Positions 1 through 5,083 of a stretch of DNA of 5,083 nucleotides are shown here, piece by piece. The notes under the pieces are model-generated. The model was not told the origin of the DNA. It was given only the letters and a program-made list of their open reading frames with translations, and did no database searches. The DNA is taken from NCBI GenBank assembly GCA_938016235.1, contig CALLPU010000289.1:1-5083 (forward strand). The letters run 5' to 3'. How positions within the stretch are numbered: the first letter of the stretch is position 1; every line of letters begins with the position of its first letter. A program made the translations under genes and the position numbers. The stretch is from an uncultured Granulosicoccus sp. GTDB taxonomy: Bacteria > Pseudomonadota > Gammaproteobacteria > Granulosicoccales > Granulosicoccaceae.

Positions 1-1125
1 ACCAGAAACAGCCCGATCACCTTGAATCTTGCGGCCGATCGTCGTGACACGTTAATCGACGATACGCCGGTAACGTCGCGTTACGTCACGGATGAAAATG
101 ATCGAGTGCTGGGAACACTGGCGCCCATCGGGGCAGATCCCAGGCGTGGGTATCTGCTGTTTGAAGCGAATGAAGAGCACGCATCAGCGTATGCCGGTAG
201 CCAGCTGGCCAGACTATTCAGCCTGCTGTTGCTCGTCAGCCTGCTGGCCGGTAGCGGCCTGCTGATTTTTGCGCTGGTGTTGTCGTCGCGTATTCGTCGT
301 TTGTCGCAGCAGGCACAGCTGGCCATAGCGGATGATGGTCGGGTGCGCGGCTTGCCGGGCAGTGAGGCAAACGATGAGATAGGCGATTTATCGCGAAAAC
401 TCTCTTCACTGTTGTCGCGCTCTGCCGCCTACACGCAGTACCTTGAAGCGCTGGCGAGTCGTTTGTCCCACGAGTTGCGCACACCGCTGTCGGTTGTTCG
501 AACGTCTATCGAGAATCTGGATCGTGATGCCATGGATGAGCAATCGCGGCGGTTGCTCGATCGAGCCAGCGGCGGAGCAGAGCACCTGAGCTCCATTATC
601 AAGGCACTGGTTGAATCCACGCGCCTGGAGCAAAGCGTGCAGTTGGCAGATCGCGAGACGGTTAATCTGCGTGACTGGTTGGCGGGTTGTCAGGCTCGCT
701 ATGAGCAGGTGTATCCAATGACTGAATTTCGAGTGCTGCCTGACCCACCCGCTGCACTGAGCATCACGGCGTCACCTGAACTGCTGCAGCAGGCGTTCGA
801 CAAGCTGGTGGATAATGCTGTGAGCTATGCTACCGCGGATCCGGTGATATTCCATCTGCGTACAGATGTCGGATCGCAGACGAGACAGGTGTTTCTCGGC
901 GTTGCCAATCAGGGGGAGCCTGTTGATGAATCAAGGTTGGCGCAATGGTTTGAGCCGATGTATTCGGAGCGTGATGTGGAGCCAGAAACCCTGCATTTGG
1001 GGCTCGGCCTGTACATCGTGAGAATGATCGCACAGGCGCATGGTGGAACGGCCTATGCGCAGAATAGAACCGACCGGCATCAGCAAAACTGGGTACACGT
1101 CGGACTCCACCTGCATTGCGACTAG
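1..1125 (+). CDS. Sensor histidine kinase, 5'-truncated by window edge (HAMP-HisKA-HATPase)
   Basis: C-terminal 374 residues of an inner-membrane two-component sensor kinase. The frame is open to the first base, so the TTG at 22 is not the true start; the N-terminal membrane segment and most of the periplasmic sensor part are missing. Visible in order: the end of an extracytoplasmic region, one membrane helix (about 215-290, LFSLLLLVSLLAGSG onward), a HAMP-like linker with DEIGDLSRKLSSL, a HisKA domain with the phospho-acceptor His at 469-471 in SRLSHELRTPLSVVR, an N box with Asn at 814-816 (DKLVDNAVSYA), and a G2 box near 1000-1011 (LGLGLYIVR) followed by AQAHGG. The G1 box is degenerate: VANQGEPVDES stands where DxGxG is expected. 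The HAMP-to-HisKA stretch and the atypical G1 resemble the kinase family named for the proteobacterial dedicated sortase system; that is from memory, and no sortase is visible here. Kinase assignment is very secure, the subfamily is tentative. The stimulus and partner regulator are unknown; the regulator may lie upstream. Confidence 0.93.
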   Translation, partial: TRNSPITLNLAADRRDTLIDDTPVTSRYVTDENDRVLGTLAPIGADPRRGYLLFEANEEHASAYAGSQLARLFSLLLLVSLLAGSGLLIFALVLSSRIRRLSQQAQLAIADDGRVRGLPGSEANDEIGDLSRKLSSLLSRSAAYTQYLEALASRLSHELRTPLSVVRTSIENLDRDAMDEQSRRLLDRASGGAEHLSSIIKALVESTRLEQSVQLADRETVNLRDWLAGCQARYEQVYPMTEFRVLPDPPAALSITASPELLQQAFDKLVDNAVSYATADPVIFHLRTDVGSQTRQVFLGVANQGEPVDESRLAQWFEPMYSERDVEPETLHLGLGLYIVRMIAQAHGGTAYAQNRTDRHQQNWVHVGLHLHCD

Positions 1126-1196
1126 AAACGTCTTGCGTCAGGCGGATACCTTTTTAGTACTTACGCACCGACGTCGTGACATGACACAATAAGCAG
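1126..1196 (+). other. Intergenic gap between kinase and ABC ATPase genes
   Basis: These 71 bases separate the kinase stop (TAG, 1123-1125) from the ATPase start. There is no clear rho-independent terminator: the T run at 1151-1155 has no GC-rich hairpin in front of it. A poor sigma70-like pair can be drawn (TTGCGT at 1133-1138, TAGTAC at 1155-1160, 16-base spacer), but it is too weak to call. A tandem TGACA-TGACA lies at 1177-1186, and a four-codon frame ATG-ACA-CAA-TAA starts at 1181. The kinase and transporter may be co-transcribed or the transporter may have its own promoter; the sequence does not decide. Confidence 0.4.
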
Positions 1197-2141
1197 ATGA
1201 GTAATGAAAACACGCCGATAGTGTCAGTACGCGGCTTGACCAAGACGTACGACGGAGGCCACCAGGCGCTCAAGGGTATCGATCTGGATATCCGGGAAGG
1301 AGAAATTCTGGCGCTGTTGGGCCCCAATGGCGCTGGCAAGACAACCCTGATTTCCACCGTTTGCGGTCTGGTGACACCCAGCTCGGGTACGGTCACGGTG
1401 GGTGGTCACGATATAATCAAAGATTATCGGGTGACCCGTAAATTAATCGGTCTGGTTCCCCAGGAACTGACGCTGGGTGCGTTCGATCTGGTGGGTGACA
1501 CGGTGCGCTTCAGCCGCGGTTTGTTCGGGTTGCCACCCAATGAGGATCGAATCGATGAGATCCTGACCGACTTGAGTCTGATCGACAAGAAAGATGACCC
1601 GGTCAACCGGTTGTCTGGTGGCATGAAACGCCGGGTGCTCATAGCCAAGGCGTTATCACACGAACCCCGGGTACTCTTTCTCGATGAGCCAACCGCCGGT
1701 GTCGATGTGGAGCTGCGCAAGGATATGTGGAAACTGGTTGAAAAGCTTCGCCAGGATGGCGTGACCATAATCCTCACGACGCATTACATCGAAGAGGCGG
1801 AAGAGATCGCCGACAGGGTCGGAGTCATCAGTGATGGACGGCTACTGGTCATTGACGAAAAAGCAAACCTCATGGCCTCTCTGGGTCGTAAACAGCTGAT
1901 GGTGGATTTGCGTGCACCGGTAGAGGTGTTACCCGATTCGCTCAGCAAATTCAATCTGGAGCGCTCTGACGATGGGCTGCGACTGACCTATACATTCGAT
2001 ACTCAGGGTGAGCGAACTGGTATAACCGCGCTACTGCAGGCGTTGAATGCGGCGGGTATCGGGCTCAAGGATCTGAACACGTCACAAAGCTCACTGGAAG
2101 ACATTTTCGTTAACCTGGTACACCGTGATCATGAACGTTGA
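1197..2141 (+). CDS. ABC-2 type transporter, ATP-binding subunit (YadG/CcmA-like)
   Basis: Cytoplasmic ATPase of 314 residues that would power the permease encoded next. All nucleotide-binding motifs are intact: Walker A GPNGAGKT (42-49), Q-loop Gln at 89 (LVPQE), signature LSGGM (139-143) in LSGGMKRRVLIAKAL, Walker B VLFLDE (159-164) followed by the D-loop region PTAGVD, and H-loop His at 196 (LTTHYIEEAEE). The tail from about 230, ending SQSSLEDIFVNLV, is the C-terminal extension common in ABC-2 export ATPases of the DrrA/YadG/CcmA kind. ATG at 1197 is preferred because the protein then begins a few residues before the first beta strand (IVSVRGLTKTY), as usual in the family. No strong Shine-Dalgarno precedes it, only a weak AAG at 1191-1193. 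The 3' end overlaps the permease gene, which implies coupled translation. Substrate is unknown; E. coli yadG/yadH is itself poorly characterised, so no symbol is assigned. Confidence 0.95.
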   Translation: MSNENTPIVSVRGLTKTYDGGHQALKGIDLDIREGEILALLGPNGAGKTTLISTVCGLVTPSSGTVTVGGHDIIKDYRVTRKLIGLVPQELTLGAFDLVGDTVRFSRGLFGLPPNEDRIDEILTDLSLIDKKDDPVNRLSGGMKRRVLIAKALSHEPRVLFLDEPTAGVDVELRKDMWKLVEKLRQDGVTIILTTHYIEEAEEIADRVGVISDGRLLVIDEKANLMASLGRKQLMVDLRAPVEVLPDSLSKFNLERSDDGLRLTYTFDTQGERTGITALLQALNAAGIGLKDLNTSQSSLEDIFVNLVHRDHER

Positions 2142-2892
2142 AGCCATCAAGGCCATCTACATCAATGAGATGCGTCGTACCCGCAAAACGTTGATGCAGA
2201 GCATAGCGTCACCGGTCATCTCAACCGTGTTGTATTTTGTGGTGTTTGGCTCTGCGATAGGCTCAAGAATACAATCGGTGGAAGGGGTGGAATACGGCTC
2301 GTTTATCGTGCCCGGTCTGATCATGCTCTCGCTGCTTACCCAGAGCATCTCCAATGCCTCTTTCGGCATATTTTTCCCCAAATTCACGGGCACTGTTTAC
2401 GAGGTTATGTCTGCGCCGATCTCGTTTTTTGAAGTGTTGGTCGGGTATGTGGGAGCCGCCGCCACGAAGTCGCTGATCATCGGCACCATTATTCTGATCA
2501 CCGCGTCGTTGTTCGTAGAGCTGCGGATTGCTCATCCGTTCTGGATGGTGGCGTTCTTGCTCATGACCTGTATCGCGTTCAGTCTGTTCGGTTTCATTAT
2601 CGGTCTGTGGGCCGACAACTTCGAAAAACTGCAGCTCATACCGTTGCTGGTCATCACACCGCTGGTGTTTCTTGGCGGCAGTTTCTACTCGGTCAGCATG
2701 CTTCCGGAGTTCTGGCAGAAGGTCACACTGCTCAATCCGGTGCTCTATCTGATCAGCGGTTTTCGCTGGAGCTTTTTCGAAGTCTCGGATGTCAGCGTTA
2801 CCGTCAGCCTGATCATGATTACAGGCTTTCTCATTGCATGCCTGATAGTGGTCTGGGCGATGTTCAAGACAGGCTACAAGCTGAAGCAATAG
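2131..2892 (+). CDS. ABC-2 type transporter permease (YadH-like)
   Basis: Inner-membrane permease of 253 residues, partner of the preceding ATPase. About six membrane segments can be read: residues 26-44, 57-78, 106-130, 137-160, 170-187 and 224-245. The N-terminus (EAIKAIYINEMRRTRKT) is a cytoplasmic amphipathic stretch leading into helix 1. The conserved ABC-2 region is clear near 178-215: LVFLGGSFYSVSMLP, then LNPVLYLISGFRWSFF, which matches the YadH/NodJ-type pattern. The ATG at 2131 overlaps the ATPase gene by 11 bases; a GTG at 2125 would add two residues (overlap 17). Neither has a good ribosome-binding site, as expected for a translationally coupled gene, and ATG is chosen as the stronger codon. 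The length is normal for the family. The last 29 bases overlap the 3' end of the oppositely oriented deformylase gene. Cargo is not predictable from sequence. Confidence 0.93.
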   Translation: MNVEAIKAIYINEMRRTRKTLMQSIASPVISTVLYFVVFGSAIGSRIQSVEGVEYGSFIVPGLIMLSLLTQSISNASFGIFFPKFTGTVYEVMSAPISFFEVLVGYVGAAATKSLIIGTIILITASLFVELRIAHPFWMVAFLLMTCIAFSLFGFIIGLWADNFEKLQLIPLLVITPLVFLGGSFYSVSMLPEFWQKVTLLNPVLYLISGFRWSFFEVSDVSVTVSLIMITGFLIACLIVVWAMFKTGYKLKQ

Positions 2893-3394
2893 AAGGAGAG
2901 CGTGATTGCAGTTTGCTCAGTTGTGTTCGCAGGAACCATCGACGCCATCGGCTTATCCGGCTGATGAACAGTTTACCCTGCAGATGATCAACTTCATGCT
3001 GCATGCATATCGCGTCCATGCCAGACAATTCCTGTTCGAATGGCGCTCCGTCCTTGTCCAGGGCCTTGACGTGTACAACAGCTGAGCGAATGACCTTGGC
3101 CTCAATGCCCGGCAGCGACAAACAACTCTCGTGCGCAATGGCATATCCGGCTTTTGCAGTAATTTCAGGGTTGATGTAAACGTTGACGTGAGTTCTGTCG
3201 TCTGTCAGGTCGGTGACCAGTACTTGTTGCAACACCCCGATTTGTGGCGCACTAAGCCCGATACCGGTTGTGGCATACAGTGTGTGGGTTAGATCATTGA
3301 TGATCGTTTGCAGAGGATCACCGAACTGAGTGACAACAGCAGACTGCGCTAACAGTTGTGGGTCCGGGTACTGAACGATGGATTGGACAGTCAT
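2864..3394 (-). CDS. def: Peptide deformylase (def family), third gene of the pucC cluster
   Basis: Metalloenzyme of 176 residues that removes the formyl group from N-terminal formyl-methionine of new proteins. All three family motifs are present: motif 1 GIGLSAPQIG (44-53), motif 2 ESCLS (89-93) and motif 3 HEVDH (133-137). Metal ligands are Cys91, His133 and His137; Glu134 is the catalytic base. Two positions differ from the commonest form: Ser for Ala in GLAAPQ, and Ser for Gly in EGCLS; the catalytic residues are intact. The ATG at 3394 is chosen over an upstream in-frame TTG at 3451 because it gives the typical N-terminus (MTVQSIVQYPDPQLL), has AAAGAG six bases upstream, and starts 10 bases after the pucC stop instead of 47 bases inside that gene. 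The C-terminus is basic and aromatic (SRWRRWFLR) with a Ser-rich end. No fmt is visible in the window, so this may be a secondary copy, with the housekeeping one elsewhere. The tail overlaps the permease gene. Confidence 0.93.
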   Translation of the reverse strand: MTVQSIVQYPDPQLLAQSAVVTQFGDPLQTIINDLTHTLYATTGIGLSAPQIGVLQQVLVTDLTDDRTHVNVYINPEITAKAGYAIAHESCLSLPGIEAKVIRSAVVHVKALDKDGAPFEQELSGMDAICMQHEVDHLQGKLFISRISRWRRWFLRTQLSKLQSRSPSIASACSLS

Positions 3395-3400
3395 TCGCGA

Positions 3401-3406
3401 CTCTTT
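3401..3406 (-). promoter_or_regulatory. Ribosome-binding site for deformylase
   Basis: On the minus strand this reads AAAGAG and ends six bases before the ATG at 3394. It shares bases with the TAA stop of the upstream pucC-like gene (3405-3407), so ribosomes ending pucC would sit on this site. This decides the start at 3394 over the TTG at 3451 and supports translational coupling of the two genes. Confidence 0.6.
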
Positions 3407-4850
3407 ACTGCAATCGCCCGGGAGAATCGGCGAGGGCGGGATTGCCGACAATGACGCTTGTTTCGGGCGTGTTGGCTTTGCGTCGTATTAACGGATAGGC
3501 CGCAATGATCGTGAGCAGCAGCAAACTGATCTCGATGGTGTATACAGCCATATAGCCACTGGCCAGACCCCAGAGATGTTCTTCTGCGCCCATTGCACTG
3601 TTGACCAGATCGCGAATAATGCCGCTGAGTGCCAGTGCAATACCGGCAGCGGTGGCCTGCACAGCCCCCCACGCACCCAGTGCCAGCCCGGCTTGATGGG
3701 CCGGAGCGCGGTTCATGGTGGCTGTAAGTGTGCCATGCCCAAACAGAGCAGCGCCAAAACCAATCAGAAAGTTGCCAATGAGGAATAACGAGGGTGTATT
3801 CAACGGTGCGGCCGATATCACCAGCAGAAATGCGGGAACACCGACCCAGGCGCCGTTGAGAATCATCTGATAAGGATCACCACCACGCCCCAGGATGCGT
3901 GAGGCGAGAGCAAAGCCAATCAAGCCACCTGAGGCCAGGATTGCCGTGAGTTTCGTTGTTGCGCTGACTGACATGTTAAGAACGTGCCCGCCAAACGGCT
4001 CAAGCAGCACATCCGCCATGCCGAAAGCCATGGTTCCAAGACCGATGATGACCAGTTGTCTAATCGCACCCGTACCGGCACAGAACTGTGCCCAGGCGTC
4101 ACTGAAAGAGGGGTCATTGACGGTTTGCCGGGACGCGTCGCCCAAGGTTTCCTGTTGCCACATGGCGACGAAATTAAGAAATACCGTTACCACTGCGGCA
4201 CCTTGAATCACACGAACCAGTCGGCCGGGTGAGAAGGTTTCAAGTGCAGCACCAAACACCAGTGCCGCGACGATCATGCCCAGCAACAGCATGACGTACA
4301 TCAGGCCAACTACCTTTGGATGTGAATCGTTATCGGTCAGATCGCACGCCAGTGCAAGACCGGCGGTTTGTACCGTGTGCACACCGGCGCCAACCATCAG
4401 GAACGCCAGTGCGGCTGCAGCTTGCCCTACCCAGAGTGGGTAGTTAACCGATTCGCCCTGCTGACCCAATACCAGCAGGGCAAAGGGCATGATGGCGAAT
4501 CCGCCAAACTGCCAGAGTGTGCCTTTCCAGATGAACGGCACACGTCGCCATCCCAGTGCGCAGTGATGCGTATCGGATTTGTAACCAATCAGTGCACGGA
4601 ACGGGGCGAACACCAGCGGCAATGCCAGCATCACCGCCACCAGCCAGGCAGGTACCTGCAGTTCAACAATCATGACGCGATTCAGGGTGCCTACCAGCAG
4701 AACCAGCGCCATGCCGACAGACACCTGAAACAACGATAACCGCAGCAGTCTAGAGAGTGGAACTTCCTTCGTGGCGACGTCGGCAAACGGCAAAAATCGT
4801 GGACCCATGTCGATCCACGAGGTGAGCAGTTTTTTGCCAGGATGTTTCAT
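3405..4850 (-). CDS. pucC: PucC/LhaA family protein (bacteriochlorophyll delivery branch of MFS), light-harvesting complex assembly
   Basis: Polytopic inner-membrane protein of 481 residues, the usual length for this family. Members are needed for assembly or accumulation of LH2 (PucC) or LH1 (LhaA) antenna complexes and are proposed to handle bacteriochlorophyll. Family marks: N-terminal GPRFLPFADVATKEVPLSRL (16-35), first helix LFQVSVGMALVLLVGTLNRV (40-59), the loop GYKSDTHHCALGWRRVPFIW (89-108), FGGFAIMPFALL (115-126), VGAGVHTVQTAGLALACDL (153-171), LEPFGGHVL (283-291), and C-terminal half helices including GFGAALFGHGTLTATM (364-379). About 12 membrane segments are expected. The ATG at 4850 lies 21 bases after the repeat-protein stop, with a weak AAGCGG upstream. 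PucC and LhaA cannot be separated by eye: lhaA normally sits between bchM and puhA, while pucC follows pucBA, and neither set is seen here. The symbol pucC is used at family level. A shared promoter would lie beyond the right window edge. Confidence 0.93.
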   Translation of the reverse strand: MKHPGKKLLTSWIDMGPRFLPFADVATKEVPLSRLLRLSLFQVSVGMALVLLVGTLNRVMIVELQVPAWLVAVMLALPLVFAPFRALIGYKSDTHHCALGWRRVPFIWKGTLWQFGGFAIMPFALLVLGQQGESVNYPLWVGQAAAALAFLMVGAGVHTVQTAGLALACDLTDNDSHPKVVGLMYVMLLLGMIVAALVFGAALETFSPGRLVRVIQGAAVVTVFLNFVAMWQQETLGDASRQTVNDPSFSDAWAQFCAGTGAIRQLVIIGLGTMAFGMADVLLEPFGGHVLNMSVSATTKLTAILASGGLIGFALASRILGRGGDPYQMILNGAWVGVPAFLLVISAAPLNTPSLFLIGNFLIGFGAALFGHGTLTATMNRAPAHQAGLALGAWGAVQATAAGIALALSGIIRDLVNSAMGAEEHLWGLASGYMAVYTIEISLLLLTIIAAYPLIRRKANTPETSVIVGNPALADSPGRLQ

Positions 4851-4871
4851 GACGCTACCGCTTGACGATGG

Positions 4872-5083
4872 TTAGTCGTCTTTCTTGAGAACAGGTATGC
4901 CGAACAGCGATGACAACGGTGTTGAGTTTTTAGACAGCAGTGGAAAGCCGAAGCTGGAGCTCTTGTTAGCTGGTCGGGAATCTTTTAACGGTTGCATGCC
5001 AATCTTGTCAGACAGTGGAGTTGGCGTATCTTTCAGTACCTCCCATCCAAACTTTGACGATAAGGGCGTCGGATTGTCCTTGA
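4872..5083 (-). CDS. Unrecognised tandem-repeat protein, 5'-truncated by window edge, upstream of pucC
   Basis: The C-terminal 69 residues of a protein whose start is outside the window; the frame is open to the last base and ends with TAA at 4872-4874. I do not recognise it. The visible part is almost wholly four imperfect repeats: KDNPTPLSSKFGWEVL, KDTPTPLSDKIGMQPL, KDSRPANKSSSFGFPLL and SKNSTPLSSLFGIPVL, then KKDD. The part is polar, rich in Ser, Pro, Lys and Leu, with no membrane helix in view. Codon choice differs between repeats while the residues match, which strongly supports real coding. It ends 21 bases before the pucC-like gene on the same strand and is probably co-transcribed. Possibilities: a long C-terminal tail on a light-harvesting alpha polypeptide (pucA often precedes pucC, and some PucA proteins have extended tails), or a separate repeat protein. 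Neither can be shown without the missing N-terminal part. Confidence 0.75.
   Translation of the reverse strand, partial: KDNPTPLSSKFGWEVLKDTPTPLSDKIGMQPLKDSRPANKSSSFGFPLLSKNSTPLSSLFGIPVLKKDD
4887..5081 (-). repeat. Four tandem protein-level repeats of 16-17 residues (48-51 bases)
   Basis: Units in coding order: 5034-5081, 4986-5033, 4935-4985 and 4887-4934. The consensus is about (K/S)(D/K)xxTPLS(S/D)x(F/I)Gxx(V/P/L)L. Units 1, 2 and 4 keep TPLS; unit 3 has lost it and carries one extra residue but keeps KD at its start and FG near its end. The DNA copies are diverged, so this is a repeat of the protein rather than a recent DNA duplication. More units may continue past the right edge. Confidence 0.8.

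Noticed and set aside
1133..1160. Possible sigma70 promoter (TTGCGT, 16 bases, TAGTAC) before the ATPase gene.
   Set aside because: Matches to the consensus are too few to call; noted only in the gap description.
2263..2889. Long minus-strand frame of 208 codons opposite the permease gene.
   Set aside because: Product is rich in Asp, Gln, Arg and His, typical of a shadow of a hydrophobic membrane gene, while the plus-strand permease has clear family motifs.
2946..2966. Hairpin CATCGGC / GCTGATG with 7-base loop, as terminator for the transporter operon.
   Set aside because: Only 7 pairs including one G-T, no T run after it, and it lies inside deformylase coding sequence.
2607..2987. Plus-strand 126-codon frame overlapping the permease gene in another frame.
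   Set aside because: Out-of-frame shadow of the permease with no recognisable domain; the permease frame is well supported.
2906..3085. Plus-strand frame from TTG at 2906 (59 codons), with AAGGAG at 2893-2898 just after the permease stop; also a 20-codon GTG frame at 2902.
   Set aside because: The region is antisense to the intact C-terminal half of the deformylase, and AAGGAG is explained by deformylase codons on the other strand. No recognisable motif in the product.
3395..3451. Longer deformylase starting at an in-frame TTG at 3451.
   Set aside because: It would overlap pucC by 47 bases and add 19 residues not typical of deformylases; the ATG at 3394 has a good ribosome-binding site and a typical N-terminus.
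3895..4739. Several plus-strand frames of 80-125 codons opposite pucC (for example 3895-4206 and 4368-4739).
   Set aside because: All lie antisense to a full-length PucC-family gene with conserved motifs throughout; products have no recognisable motifs.
1..5083. CRISPR arrays, tRNA, rRNA, insertion sequences or attachment sites.
   Set aside because: Reading both strands gave no spaced direct repeats, no tRNA-like fold, no transposase and no terminal inverted repeats; the window is almost fully explained by five or six protein genes.

Overview
The window looks like one edge of a photosynthesis gene region in a phototrophic proteobacterium. A gammaproteobacterium is my best guess, from the style of the histidine kinase and the YadG/YadH-like ABC pair, but this is an inference and no taxonomic marker is present. 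The clearest phototrophy marker is a full-length PucC/LhaA-family protein (bacteriochlorophyll delivery branch of the major facilitator superfamily) on the minus strand. The DNA is moderately GC-rich and tightly packed; no stretch longer than about 75 bases is non-coding.

Layout: the left half (1-2892) runs on the plus strand. It holds the 3' part of a membrane sensor histidine kinase cut by the window edge, a 71-base gap, then an ATP-binding subunit and an overlapping ABC-2 permease that together form a complete YadG/YadH-type transporter. The right half (2864-5083) runs on the minus strand. In transcription order it holds the 3' end of an unrecognised protein made of about four 16-17-residue repeats (4872-5083, cut by the window edge), then pucC/lhaA, then a peptide deformylase. 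The two groups converge and their last genes overlap tail to tail by 29 bases.

Working together: the three minus-strand genes are separated by 21 and 10 bases and look like one operon. PucC/LhaA proteins act in light-harvesting complex assembly, so the repeat protein and the deformylase are candidates for a role in antenna biogenesis; this is guilt by association. The plus-strand kinase may control or sense something linked to the ABC transporter. Its response regulator, if it has one, lies outside the window.

The most interesting item is the repeat protein. Its repeats share a TPLS...FG...L pattern, but each of the three TPLS copies uses different codons at all four positions, which suggests an old repeat kept by selection on the protein. 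Second is a deformylase, apparently not in its usual housekeeping setting, directly behind pucC.
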